A stretch of 64,000 bases of DNA from NCBI GenBank assembly GCA_013399115.1, contig VXAA01000162.1, positions 218,921-282,920 of the forward strand, in the 5' to 3' direction. Shown piece after piece: positions 35,574-47,860 of this stretch. The notes under the pieces are model-generated. The model was not told the origin of the DNA, searched no databases, and worked only from the letters and a program-made list of their open reading frames with translations. The DNA comes from Anseranas semipalmata (Eukaryota; Chordata; Aves; Anseriformes; Anseranatidae). The number at the start of each line of letters is the position of its first letter. Position 1 is the stretch's first letter. Position numbers and translations under genes: made by a program.

Positions 35574-35783
35574 TTTATTTTCCAGGCTCACCAGAAGAAA
35601 AGCTTCCAAAGACAAACACGGTGACTTTTTGCAACTGTTTCAACTCTTGGAAGAACATCCACTTCTTTCAACAGGAACGTTTTCGTGTTGGATGTTCCAG
35701 TTACGCTCCGAGTAATCTTTCACACGAGGATCTCTAGATGTTATGCTTCTCCTTGTGTAATACCTTGGCTCTGGGTCTTGGCT
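35574..35783 (-). CDS. Candidate terminal exon of an unrecognised gene
   Basis: On the minus strand a splice-acceptor-like CGCTTTCAACAG (CAG at 35784-35786) is followed by exactly 47 sense codons in phase 0 (35783 to 35643), a TGA at 35640-35642, and an AATAAA at 35574-35579, about 60 bases after the stop. The predicted tail is polar and charged (contains RYYTRRSITSRDPR and ends GCSSKS). It matches no family I know. The acceptor, stop and poly(A) signal fall in the right order and spacing, which is the main support. Against it: no upstream exon is identified, the whole unit is small, and each signal alone is common. The coding part is 35640-35783. Confidence 0.22.
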
Positions 35784-36549
35784 CTGTTGAAAGCGACGGA
35801 GTCTGAGGGCTCTTTGGGGCTGGGCAGATCGGGCCCATGGGAAAGCTAAGGAAAACACCCAGAGTTAAGACTGCATTTGTGACAGCTCTCAGAGGGCCAC
35901 TCAACAGCTATTGCCTTACTAACCTGGCCAAGCTTCAGCTGAGGAGCCCGGGAGCTGCTTCACCAGCTGATGTTCAGGAGTGCAGCAACTCTGCGAGCTC
36001 TCCAGCAGAGATACATGGCTGCAGGGGCCTGGACCTTCCCCCAGGGTCACCGTGACACAGTGACACACCAGAGATCAGACACAGGAGTGGCTGATGTCCT
36101 CTAAAGAAGCTGTGGAATTGGGTTTGTCACCCAGAGTCCCCCTGGGGAGTTGGGCAGAATGGGTGCTTGTCCCCCCTGTAGCGATGGTGCTGACTGAGGT
36201 CATGCCCATGGGACGAGCCACCCCTGTGTCACCACCCCGGCTCCCGAGGCACATGGGCTCCTTCTGGAGGTCTCCAGTCATGCGACAAGCTGAGGCCTAT
36301 CTCTGGTGTCCTCCCCGCCCCAGAACCTCCAGGGACGCTCCAAAGCACGGTTTTGTCCGCGTGACCAAGGAGCGTCCTTGAACCTTCCTCCCCGGGGCTT
36401 TATTCTTTAAGGTGCTGGCAGTGAGGAAATGCTCTCCGTGCCCTTCCCCCACCTCAAAGCATCCTTTATAAAAATAAAGTGCCCAAAATAGCCTTAGACA
36501 GCGCCTGACATTTGCCAGACAGCTGCTCTCGGGAGCCCTACAAAGGTTA

Positions 36550-37070
36550 CGGATTGCTCCACGCTTTCCTCCTCCTCCCGCCCCGCCGCCTCCCGCGTGG
36601 GCCCTGGAGCGGGGCCAGCTTCCACGGGACTCGCAGGGCTCCAGAAAGGCAGCGTGGAGGGAGCGGGGACGGGGCGGTGCAGGGACACCCACCCGCCAGG
36701 CGCTGGGAGCCCCGGCTTGGAATGAGCACCCGGAGGAGGATGCGGCCACGTGGGGAGAGGCCGCGGGAAGGGCCTGGCACGGTGAGGCTGGTGATGGGAG
36801 GCAAAGGGGCACGGCTTATCAGGGAGAAGGTCGAGAGGCAATGTGAGCCCCCGCAAGTCAGGGGGACCTCCCATTGGGGAGGAACTGGTCCTGTGCAAGC
36901 CTGGGGGTGTCGCGTGTCTCGGGAGCCCCCACGACGAGCTGCAGCTGGGCACGTCCTGGTGCTCGCTGCTGGCTGCTCCTGCTGCCGCGCTTGCAGGGGC
37001 GAGGGCTCGGCACGGAGCGGGGGGACCCCGCGCTGCGCGGCCGGAGTTCTGCTCGACCAACAGAAAGTGC
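36550..37070. other. GC-rich, CpG-rich block
   Basis: About 500 bp with high GC and frequent CpG. Frames of about 200 codons are open at once on both strands, which shows they reflect composition. It may be an orphan CpG island. Confidence 0.35.
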
Positions 37071-38829
37071 AGGCTGGTGCTGGACAGGGAAGGCAAAAGG
37101 CATGAGGTTTGAAATGGAATAGTAGAGGCTCCATAGTCTTAAACAAAATGAGACTTCAGCAGCAGCAAGGCTTGACCCAGTTGTTTTATCTAGCAACCTA
37201 ATAAACATACACGTGCTTAAAGCAAAAGGGTCAATGGCTTTTAAATAGGAGAAAAGCATGCGCACAAGAAGGAAATTTATCGCTGAGACAGAACAGGGCC
37301 TTTGAATTGCTCAATGTGGTGAAAACTGAAACTCTAAATGAGGAACGGAGGCACTCGAGGAGAGCATGCGAGCCCCTGCAACCTGGAGCTGAGGCAGCAC
37401 GGGGGGCTCGAGCACACCTTGGTGGGGGACAGCATGGAAATGGTGATGCAGGCTTGCAAAAGCACGCGAGGGAGCACACTGCATTTTTTCCAGGGGATAA
37501 GAACACCAAAGCTAATGACTAGCAAGACCCAGCCTTGGCCATGGGGCATGCAGGACATTCCCTAGCCCAGAAGTGTTTCGAGTCCAGCGACGTTTCCCTG
37601 ACTCGAGGGATGGATCTTCAGCTGTAGCCCTGAGCCTCACACAACCTTGCTATTTATTTTTTTTAATTTTCATGTTTACTAAATTAAGGCTTCCAAGGAG
37701 GTGCTGGTACCAGCTGAGGCCGTGCTGCGAGTTTTCTGTGGGATCTGTCTCATTCCCTGGGCTGTGAGACTGTTTTAAAGACTCTTCAGATCTCCAAGAA
37801 AAGGCACTTTTAAGATGTTTTTCCATGCCTGTTGATCCAGCCTGCACACGGGTCTGTCCCTGCAGTTCCACCACCCAACAACTTTGATGTCTGCAAGTCT
37901 GACACGCTCACCTCTGAAGCATTTCCCATCACATGTCTGGCTGTTTATACCTTCGAGGCACGCAGCCACTCTTTTCTGTTTAAGGACTGTCTTGACCACA
38001 TCAGTAGAGTGAGAATTGCTAAAAATAGATGAACTGGCAAACTTCACGATATGGAAAATGACATGCTTTTGAAATCTCTGGAAAAGAATGGATTCTTTAA
38101 AGTATAGTTTACAAATAGTGATTTCATTATTTATGGTAGCTGTAAAACGCGGTGCATTCTGAGAGCATCGTCCCATTGAAGAAGTGTGTTACTCATTACG
38201 GCGGCTTTAGCGTTCCAGCGGGTTCCTCAGCTGGGAGTTAGCCGGGAGAACAAGCTGGGGGCATGCACGGGGACAGCCCGGGGGGAGCTGCTTCCCATTT
38301 CGCGCTGTGCAGGGGCGATGAATAGGAGAGGGGGGGACGCAGGAGCATCTGCTGGAGCCTCTTGCAGCACCAGAGGAATAGGGCCATGCAAAGAAACTAA
38401 AAAGTAGCAAATTAACAGCTGAAAAGAGAAGGGAATGGCTTTCCAGGCAGCGAACGCTTAGCGGGGGGCAGCAGGGCTGAGGGTGGAGGTGGTGTCGGCG
38501 CAGTGGGACACTCCTTTGGTGAAGCGCTGGGGACCGAGGGTGGGACACAGGTCCCCAGGGTGCTGGCAGGGAGAGCAGAGTGCGGAGCACCCGGCGGAGC
38601 TCAGGCGGCTGGGTTTCCTCCAGCCTCGCACACTGTGCTGGGCAGAGACATCTCTCCTCCAGGCCTTTTGAAAAGTACCCAGATCGCCCAGGAACCTTTC
38701 TCAGGATCTCAGGATTGAAGTTTCCCTGGGATCACTGTTTTTCCCCTTCCCCTGCCAATACGTTGTCTCTCACCCATTCCAATTTTTTCATTCTTAAAGC
38801 CTATGGTAGCCAAGGGAACGTGCTCCTTT
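37071..38829. other. Unique DNA, no supported gene
   Basis: 37.1-38.2 kb is relatively AT-rich, with a 133-codon minus-strand frame at 37775-38176 that has no recognisable domain. 38.2-38.8 kb is GC-richer. Nothing else identified. Confidence 0.45.
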
Positions 38830-39391
38830 TTATGCCAGCTGTCCTGGTCTTATTGTTTCTTTTGAAAGATTTATTGCACCATTGCTCCCTGCTTCTCTCA
38901 CTATTTCCACTAGGGTATTTGTGGACGTGGGTGAGCATTGCAGAACTGCCTGCACCTGTTCCTCCAAGTCCTCCTTCTCCTCCGCATCTTGCCCTTCTGC
39001 GGGACTCTCCTGCAGGAATTCCTCTCCCAGGCTCCTGTTTCACTTCCAAGCCGTACCTTTGGAGCTCTGAGACCATGCTCTGAAGTCTTGGCACTGCAGA
39101 AGCGAGAGGTTTCTCAGGAATGTTCTCCAAGGCTCTGGGATCTGCTTCAACTGTTACAGCCATGTTTAGATGTATGGGTATATATACACCGGGGAAATTT
39201 CTGACATCCCACCACAATGGCAAGCAATTCCCGTTCGATTCAAGGGTGACCTCTCTGCGCAGCCGACAGTGTCCCCAGCCCCTCTGCCTGCGCCGTTCCC
39301 TGCTCCAGCTGCTGCTCCTGAGGTTCTCGCATGTCCCTTTGCTTTGGGGTGCTGCCTCGGTTTTGTTCGGAGGGGACGCTACACCCTGCAA
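38830..39391 (-). pseudogene. Decayed coding-like stretch, unknown origin (possible retroelement or pseudogene)
   Basis: On the minus strand two overlapping frames look coding in succession. The first runs from 39391 and reads naturally to about 39040 (contains ALENIPEKPLASAVPRLQS and ELQRYGLEVKQEPG). From about 39039 the better frame is a different one, opening after a TGA at 39040-39042 and ending with a TAA at 38830-38832; it is acidic and helix-like (EEKEDLEEQ) and ends RPGQLA. The original frame continues to a stop at 38801-38803 but there has basic, low-complexity content. A frame change near 39010-39040 would explain the switch. I do not recognise the protein; an old retroelement ORF or a host pseudogene are both possible. 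Confidence 0.25.
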
Positions 39392-41161
39392 GTCCCTACC
39401 CGGACTGGGCTGGTGCTGTTCGTGCAGTGCTGTAGGGTACCAAGGCTCTCGTGGTGGTGGCTGAGCTGGGACCTTCGGGACTTTTCCTGTTCCTCCTTTA
39501 ACAGGTGTGCATGGACATCCCCATCCACGGTGCTCCCCTGCACCGCTACGAGGAGGCTGTACAAGAAAATTCCTGCCGTTAGGACCTGTTCCCCCTAAAA
39601 TCCAACAGGCTGCGTCCTCGGCTGCTGCCTCCCGCGGTCAGCGTGGCCGGGCGCATGCCTGCCCTTGGGTCTCCCCAGCTGACCGCGTAGCGGGGCACGC
39701 GCTGCCCTTCAGCCGAGCGAAGCACACGGAAACCTGCCCCGGGAAATTCCCGAACGCATCGGACGGGGCTGAAGCCCACGGCAGCACGCAGCCCAGCTCC
39801 TGTCATCGGTGTGTCAGCACCCGCCACCGGAGGTGGTGTCACGCAGCGCGGGTGACATTTGCTCTGTTCCAGCTGTCCCTGGGGTCAGCCTGTGCCTGGG
39901 GGGCTCTTGGCCCCCCTCTGCGGTGCCTGGAGCTGCCGGGGGGGCGAGCAGCACTCCTGACACAGGGGTAAATGCTGCGCTGTGGTTATTTGCTCTCTGA
40001 TGTATTTTTAACTTTTACATCTATCTGACATTTTACGGCCAGACGACATTACAAGGGACAAGTGCTTTCCATTACGTGCTGGAACGAGCTCTCACTCACT
40101 GCCTTGCAGTGCCTATGACATAATGTTCACATGGCCCCGCGGGGGCCCGGCACTGGCCCCTCCGGCACAGCCCGGGATGCCCCAGCAAGCATCGCCAGGG
40201 TGCAGAAACGCCTCGCACATCCAGCCAACCCCAGGGGAAGCACAGTGACAATAAATGACAATAAATCCCCAGAGTGGCTCAATGCTTCAGCGGTCCCATG
40301 TGAGGTTGATGGAAAAAAGGAAAATAAATATGACTGCGGGGGGGCACGAGCCCCCTTATTGGCCCCTTTGTGAGAAAGCTCCCACCAGAGTTAAAATTTC
40401 CATGGAGGGGAACGCGCACGTGGCCTGCGGCTGCCCTGGCTTCGGTTTCAGCCGCTGGGCTGCCCCCCCGCCTCAGCTGACACGGGGACAGCGAGGACTT
40501 TGCGCCATCTGGGCACGGGGAAAGCGTGACCGAGGGACAAATGCCACCCGCGCTGATGGCACCAGAGCCCGAGCATGCAGACAGCTTCGCTGGCCACCCT
40601 GGCTGGAGGGGAGAGGTAAAAGGACACCGCCGGAGGCTCCGCACAGGTCACTGCCTTGGCACCAGCCCCTTGCTGCTCCTCCTGACCAAAATTTTGCAGC
40701 CTGTGGGTCCGGCTGCAGGGGCAGACATCGCGCTCATCCTCTTTGGAGAAGCCAGGCTGTGAGAGCGGCTCCCCTCAGGCTCGGGTCTGTGCCCGTGGTT
40801 GAGCTGGTGGCCCGCATTTCTGCCAGATCAGTGGTCAAGGACACCCGTGGGGACTGCCTGGTGGCAGCAGCAGCCAGTAGCCCCGCAGGGCTATAAGCCA
40901 CCGGTGTCCCCTTGGGTCGCGTGCTGCCAGGGGCATCCTTCACCTCCGGCGTGATGCTGCCCTGTGGTATGCTGGCAGGGCCAAAATGGGATTGCTAGGA
41001 GTAAAACCCACCCCACTGTTCAAAATGCCCCCACAACCCTATCTCCTAAGGTGCAAGCAGTGCAGCCCCCAGATGGGAAATGGTGTGGGGGGAGCCTCTT
41101 CTTTTTGGAGGAGCAGCTGCGGCCGGGTGATTAATGGCCATTGCCAGAGCACGGGGCTTAT
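39392..41161. other. Unique DNA, no supported gene
   Basis: GC-rich apart from 39.99-40.1 kb. A perfect tandem duplication TGACAATAAA x2 lies at 40246-40265. Frames such as plus strand 40255-40896 (213 codons) have no domain or splice context. Confidence 0.45.
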
Positions 41162-41237
41162 GCCATCTGATAAGATGACAAAACAGCCCTGTTGTGGGGG
41201 AACCCATCACACCTCACTCAGCAGCCATCAGATAAGA
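41162..41237 (+). promoter_or_regulatory. Paired GATA-containing 14-mers
   Basis: Two 14-base words differing at one position, GCCATCTGATAAGA (41162-41175) and GCCATCAGATAAGA (41224-41237), lie in direct orientation 62 bases apart. Both contain a strong GATA-factor core; the first also forms an E-box (CATCTG) overlapping the GATA site. A repeated composite site of this kind is unusual by chance in unique DNA and suggests an enhancer. Confidence 0.3.
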
Positions 41238-41934
41238 GTGGCCTGGATGAGTCCCATACATTGTCCTCACCCTGCCTCCCCACCCTCTCCTTTCGCCCCG
41301 CTGGGGAGCGTTCCGCCAGTGCAAGCGAGCGCTGAAGGCACAGGGACACTGCGCTGTGTGCGGGGAGCAGAGCCAGCGCTGAGATTTTTTAGGGATTAGG
41401 GTAGGGGATTCGGGCCTGCCACTTTCTACTACTGCCCTTGTAGGATCTCTCCCCCTTTTTTCTCTCCATCCATGAAAACCATCTAGTTTTATAGCACGGA
41501 GTCTCGTTCATAGGGTGAGGGCATTCCTGGGGTGCTAACATGTGAGCACGGATGGTTGTTTTTCCAGAGGCCTGTCTGGCTGACAGCCCACGGGTGGTCA
41601 CGGCAGGAGACCTGTGACCTGCTCCATCGGTGACCATCCCCAGGAGGTGGGGTTCAGCCCCCGGGCTGGGCTGGTGGGGGCAGGCGTTAATCCCCCGCAA
41701 CTTAATCTCAACCTCTGTACGGCTCTTGTCGTGGGATTTATCATGCAGCAGGGGCACTTCATGAAATTACATGTCTCCAGCAACCCTTGGGGCACATTTT
41801 CCTCCCCTGTTGTTCCTGCTGGATGGGGAAGAGGGACTGAAGCAGGGCAGACCCGGTGGCCGGCCGGGGCGGGCACCCCTTGGGATGCACGGCTGCAGAG
41901 CGCACAGCAGCCCCGGACACCTCGCCCCGCTCCT

Positions 41935-42055
41935 CTTTATAAAGGCTTTTGCAAGCAATGCCCTGGAGCGGATTGAATTAGAGCCTAATAAAGCAGTGGT
42001 AATTTGCAAACTGGAAATGCTCCAGAGTGCCCAGGACTAATTCATTAAAACCTTC
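41935..42055. promoter_or_regulatory. AT-rich candidate regulatory block
   Basis: Contains TTTATAAAGGC, GATTGAATTAGAGCC, TAATAAAGCAGTGGTAATTTG and GGACTAATTCATTAAAACC within about 120 bp, flanked by GC-rich DNA. No coding potential. Inferred from composition. Confidence 0.25.
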
Positions 42056-42214
42056 CTCCTCCCCTCCCTTCCCCTGGAGGTATCTGGGTGAAGGCTCTGG
42101 CTTCCCCGCTTCCCGGAGCTCGGCGCTTGCTCTCGCTGCCGCCGCGCCTGCTCTCTCCCAGCCGGGCCGACCCGGGCGGGAGCTATTTGCTGGTGGTTTG
42201 TTGAAATGCTTCCA

Positions 42215-42470
42215 GGTTACAGATAGGGAACTTTGGCCAAAATAAAAATTTCACATCAAAGAACTAGCTTTTGGTTGAATGGTTTTGGTATTAAAAAAAC
42301 AATTGTTGCAGAAAGTGCTTGGTAAATATTTCAAGCACAAAACAACATTTGTTTTTTCACACTAGTATTGGAATTAAAAGAGATATTTTTTAACAACTTT
42401 TTTCTTCAAAAAAAAAAAAAGAAACTAGAAAAGGAAATATTTTTAAAATATCAAAACTTCTGGATTAAAT
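42215..42470. other. AT-rich segment with A-run
   Basis: About 250 bp of AT-rich, low-complexity-leaning sequence including an A12 run at 42409-42420. No gene or named repeat recognised. Confidence 0.5.
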
Positions 42471-45400
42471 GGGTGGTTTTGAGCAGTTGTGCTGAAGCCC
42501 CTGCTTTTCTAAAGAAGTGAGAGCTCCCAGCATGTGGCGGGGTTGGGTCCTTGTCACAGCATCCTGCTCCTCCCTGGTCACAGTGGGAGGGTGATGGTGA
42601 CCCCCAGACCTGTCCTTGGGCCAGTGGCTCATTGTGACAGCACGAGACCCAGGGGAACTTGTGGGGCTGGGGATGTGGTTCCCCCCCCTCCCTGCCTTCT
42701 GGGAACAGCATCCCAGCGCAGGACCTGCAGGGTGAGGTGGCACCTCAGCCCCTGGGTGCAGGACCACCAAACCCAGCCAGGCACCCACGGGTCCCTCACA
42801 ATTTTGGGGTAGCCGAGGGGCCATGGGAGCCACAGTCCTGCTCAAACCCCTTGCTCTTCCCAAGCTGCGCGTGGCGGTGCAGGAACCGCTCGTGCAGGGG
42901 CTGGAACCCACTGCTGGGGCTCCAAACCCAGCCCACTCCTTGGCGGAGCCCCTTAGGCTGCCTGGAGGCAGCAGGTGCCTTGAATTCGAGACAGGGGGCC
43001 GAGCCCAGTGCCTGAGGGCTCGGGGTGGCTCTGCCATCCCAGCAATGTGCCCATTAAGCAGGGATCGGCAGCGAGGAGAAACGCTATCCAGAGTTATCCA
43101 GAGCTGCCCAGCCAGCGGGCAGCAGCTGAGGTCGGGTGGCTGGGAAGCTGCCCGAGCCCGGCCCGGCTCTGCGTCCCCATCGGCATTTCGTGTGCGCTGC
43201 CAGCCAAGCTGTCTGCCTCCCAGTTGGCTTCTGCTGCAGCTCGAATTGAGGGAGATGCCGGGCTTCCTTTTCCTTGCCCCTAATTTCCGAGCCTGCAGCT
43301 CACATTGCAGGCACCTCGGCCCTGCCGGCACCGGGCTCACGCAGCTCCGGCGGGGTCAGTGGTGAGCACGGGGCTGAGGATGGCCGAGGGGGGCACGGTT
43401 GGGAAAGAGCCCGGCTCGCTCAGCCCCCAGGTGAGAGCTGGCACCCCAGTGTAACAGGAGAGCACTGTAAGTGCAGTGGGAAAAAGGAGAAATGTGCATG
43501 CGCTGGCCTTGGATGCATCCAGTCTGGGTGCTGAGTGTGGGTTACCAACCGCCAGACAAGTGGCTTTGGGACCAGCTCTAACGAGCCACTGCGGAGGGAC
43601 AGAGGGGACAGAGACAGGACGCCAGAGCTGCCTGCAGCAGGGAGCTCGCCCAGCGCTGGCGGGATGCCGTGCGTGCTCGCGTGCAGCAGCGGGGCTGCGC
43701 GACCGCCCGCACCACCTTGCCTCCTTCCAGCGCCATCGAACCTCTGCAAAGTGTCAATAAGGCCAACGTTCATTTGAAACTGAGCCTCAAAGCCTTGGAA
43801 AGATTTGGCTGATCCTTATTGAATATTTGACTGACGTGTTTGGAAGTGTAACAAAACCCAAATGAGAGGAGGGCTGCATGAGCTGTTTGCTTTTCTTGTT
43901 CGTTTCTGGCAAGTAGGAACTGCTGACCCCAAGCTCCCAAGTTCAGTTCCTCCGCAGGCAAACTTCCCCGCTTCAAGGGCTTTCAGGCAAGGGGTTAGGT
44001 CTGCGCCTAGCACCAGCTGTAAATGTTTTCGCCACTTCAGAAGCCATGTGGGGATACTTGCAGGCAAGAAGCAGCGTGGCCAACAGCCTGCAAGCAGGAT
44101 CTGCCTCCGCTTCGGGAGGGGACGCAGCTTGGCAATAGGTTTTGCAGCATGTAAGGCATCTGACGTTGTCCTCGCATGCGTCCAGTGTAAAATCCGCTCC
44201 ATTCTATAAACGTTGTGTTTGCTTGAGGATAAGCCCTTCTTCCTTGCCTGTCCGCTGGCGGAGGTAAGCAGAGCAAAGAGGCGCTGCCCTCACCGGGGAG
44301 AGGAGCGGGACAGGTTCGTGCAGGGCTTGGACCTTCTGGCCGGTTTGTGCTGAGCCCTGGCCGAGCCCTGGCCAAATTACAGGCAAGCTCCAGCCCGGTG
44401 GTGGCAATGGGTTGGGTTTGGCTTTGTCACCGGAGTGCTGCATCAGGGCTCCCCTTCACCTGGAGCTGCTGCAGTGAGCAAGTCCGAGAGCGAGCACGCT
44501 GCAGCAAGTGGCGAAGAAGCTGCTGGTGCGGTGCTGAAGCCCCGGATTTTCTCTCTGTGCTGGATCTTGTTAAGACAGAAGGGGCCCAAGAAGGCCATGC
44601 TGTGGTCTCTGGTTCACAAAGACAAGCCCATGTCACCCTGTTCAGTCAGTGTCTGGGCCAGAGCTTTCCCACAGCTTGGGAGTATTTGCATCTGACACTT
44701 GGTTTGACCCATGGTCTCTAACACCCCAGTAATTTTTGTACCCAGTAATGTCATCGTCTGCCTGCAGCAGACTCCTGATTTGCACTGACACAATACAGGG
44801 AAGAATCCCAATTAATTTCATTAGAGCTTTGCTTGGTTTGGTTTTGGTCAACAGGTTTAAAAGTGGCTGAAAGGGCTGGGATTCTCAGCTCTTAATTGTT
44901 TTTCTCTACCCAGTAACAGCTTTTGGGTCCTTTCAGGAGCTGAAAGCAGGGATGTGAAGGCTTCTGAATTTGTGGAGCTCTGGATGGATAGCCAGCACCT
45001 CTCTCCAAAGGTTTCTGAAACACCCAACAGCGCACCACAGGCAGACCGGAGTCACAAATTTGGTGGCCGGGCAGCACTGTGGATGTCCCACCTCTCCACA
45101 GGCTGCGGGGCATCCGGAGTGCTTTTGGGGCACAAAGGGGTAACTCTGCCTTTCTACTTACACCCCTAACACTACCATTGGCAATGGGCACGTCAGAACA
45201 TTTCATTAAACACAGGAAGAGCTGCAGGATTGCCTCTCGGGTGAATCAGGCAGCACTAGCCCCGAGCAATGGCAAGGCACAGCAGGTCTGGCCAGCACAC
45301 CCCCAGGCCACCGCCAGCGCCCACCCTCGTTCTGCACAGTGTGGTCGTGGTCGGGAGCTGGAGAGCAGGGCAGCACCGCAGCAAAGGGCAGAGAACCTAA

Positions 45401-46924
45401 GGAGCTTTATTTTAATTGATCTGAGTTCACTGAGCCTGCCAAGTTAATGAGTCCCCAGCAAGCAGTTTTAACAAGAGCCCATGGCAGGCTTAAAGGAACA
45501 AGATGAAAATGAGGGCAGCGATAGATGCTTGTCTGCAGAGCCTGATCCGCTGGGGCCAGCGAGGCGAGGAGGAGCCGGCGAGGGCTGGCGGCAGACGCGG
45601 GGGCACAAGGCGGCCACCGAATGTGCTGCTTCAGCGCTTTGCATTTCTGCCCTCCTGCCAAGCGCAACCCTGTTCTCCTGGTCCCCTGCCGGCCATTAAT
45701 CCCTCTGGGGCAGAGGGAAGGGTCGCTCCCACCCCTCCATCCCCTTTGGTCTTGCTTGTGTGCAAGTTTAGCGCTGGGGGCTGCCGGAGCATCTCCCTCC
45801 CACAGCGGCACCCATGGGTGCTGCGCTGCGGGGACGCTGCCCCTCGCCTTTCTCCTGTCCCTGTGCCGCAGCCGCGGCTCAGCCCCAGCCGGGCTGACCA
45901 GGGCCGGCCCCAGGCACTGAAAGGGGCCATTGTCTGCCGAAGGCTTTGAAGATGAAGGCTCTTGTACAAGTGCCAGGTGGCGGTGGGGTGGCCGCGGCCG
46001 CACCACAGCACTGGGGCAGCTCCCGGCTTGCGGGGCTCGTGTTGACAGCATCCCCGCGCCCGCTTCTGCTTCCTCTGCTTAAAAAAAAAGAAAACTGTTG
46101 GGGGAAAAGGTGCTTTCTAAGTACAAACAGGGCAGCAACGCTTCCTTCTCTTCCTTCCCCATCCCTCCTGCGGCCAGGGCCGGGCAGGGCTGTGGCACTT
46201 GCGGAGGCCAGCGGCCACTGCAGGCGTTGGGGGCTCAGATGCTCTTTGTGCCCCGCGGGGCTGGGGGCTGGCAGAGGACCCGTGCGGAAACGGCTGGGGG
46301 AAAACGCGGCAGCGAGGGCTGCGAGCCCCAGCTCCTGTTTCTCCTGCTGCATGGCCGGGCCGGGGCAGGGCAGCTGCTGTGAGTTCACTGGAGCAGCACT
46401 TTCCCACAGTCTGGAGAAGTGACACATGGCTCTCACACATTCCTGCGCCGGCAGGCTCGGCCGCGCTTGGCCAGGAGTCAAGGCAGACGGAGGGCTGCCG
46501 CTGGGAGCTGCTGATTAGCAGGTTCCGACTTTGGCACCAGCCCGGCCCTCGGAGGGTGAAGGAGACAGAGGGGGCAGAGCAGGCGCGGGCTCCCGGGTGG
46601 CTTCGTGCACGATGCTTAACCCTTTGGGGGGCTGAGAGCGAAGCCTCCCCCCGGGGGTTGCTCGGCATCCCGTGCTGCTGCAGAGCCTGCAGCACCGTGC
46701 CCAGTCTGCACAGGGCCCTGGGGGCAAAGGCTGCGCTGTGGCGGGTGACACGGGGCCAGTGTGACCGGCACTGGACCCGTCTGCTGCGGCGGCCTGGGTG
46801 GTTCCCAGCCAGCGGCCATGGGGCCAGCAGGGATGGGACCTCACCTGTGTGCTGAGGCCAAGCCTTTCTTCTGATAGCATGGGTTTCCCAGCCCTAGGGA
46901 GGCCACAGCGCTCATTCCTATAAA
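42471..46924. other. GC-rich unique DNA, no supported gene
   Basis: The 291-codon minus-strand frame at 42465-43340 and other 100-200-codon frames coincide with GC-rich, stop-poor sequence and are overlapped by open frames on the opposite strand. No domain is recognisable. A9 run at about 46080-46089. Confidence 0.45.
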
Positions 46925-47860
46925 GTGCCCATGGCCTCAGCCCCTTTGCTTTGGGACCCCAAAGCAAGTGAACACTCACCTGGCTCGTGGCCACATGTGG
47001 GGACACTGGGGATGCTGCGGGTGCGACATGCAGCCACCTCACTGGCGCTTGGGCCTGGGGCTGCAGGGAGTAGTGGCATCCTGGGAGGCTCTGCCAGGCT
47101 CAGGTTCGAAGACCCCCAGCATTTCCCATGCTGGAGAACCCTGATCTACCGCGGGGCTGAGGACGTGAGCAAGGGGATGTCGGCTCCAGCCCTGGCCCAC
47201 TCTGCCTGTGGGAAAGTGGTTTCGTGCTCATTTCCACTCCTGTTTTGTGTGTTGAGGCAAGGAGCTCTTCTCTGCAGAGCCTGGAGCAGCTCCAGCCGCA
47301 GGTGGGGTCTCCGGGTGCTGGAATGCAAAAGCTGCGGCAATCGCGGTGCTGCAGCACCACAAGTGATCACATTTACACGTTTCCCAGTCCTCCCCCAAAT
47401 ACAGAGGAGCTGGTTTCATGCCTTCTTCCTCTCTGCCTGCTCTCATCGCCTGCTGGTTGTGCTTGATTCCAGACTAACCATGACCTCCTCAGAGGCTGGA
47501 AAGAGTTTTTTGCCAAACAGCCGGAGGCAAACCTGGGACGTCTGGGGGAGTCCAGACAATGCAAACGCTCTCTTTTATCTCACCTATGTATTTTTGCTCC
47601 TTGCAATTAGCTGCCTGCTCTGTCTGCTCCCCATTTCCCTGAGGTTCCTCCCAGCAACCCTGCATCCGGAATGTGTGGAGGGAGAGCCGCATCCCCGTGC
47701 CCTTCAGCTCTTCCGACAGCTCTCTGGTGGCCGTGCCCGCGGGCGCTGCGTCGGATGCGCTGCATCGGCTGCGCTGTGGGCACGGGGAGGCCCAGCAGCA
47801 CCAGGACTGCCAGCCTCCTGCCGCAGCCCTCCCCGAGGGAGCCTCTCCCAGCCCTCCTGA
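46925..47860 (+). other. Longest open frame (311 codons), probably not a gene
   Basis: This is the longest frame in the window. It has a Met start, a cysteine- and alanine-rich composition and one very hydrophobic stretch (about residues 217-245, with ALFYLTYVFLLLAI) that could span a membrane. There is no signal peptide, recognisable domain, splice context or poly(A) signal, and minus-strand frames overlap it. At this GC content one such frame in 64 kb is only mildly unexpected. Confidence 0.1.

Noticed and set aside
42465..43340. 291-codon minus-strand ORF
   Set aside because: GC-rich, Pro/Gly/Ser/Arg-rich product without domain; overlapping open frames on the plus strand; no splice or poly(A) context.
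47100..47120. tRNA-like GGTTCGAAGACC
   Set aside because: No matching acceptor stem, A-box or cloverleaf around it.
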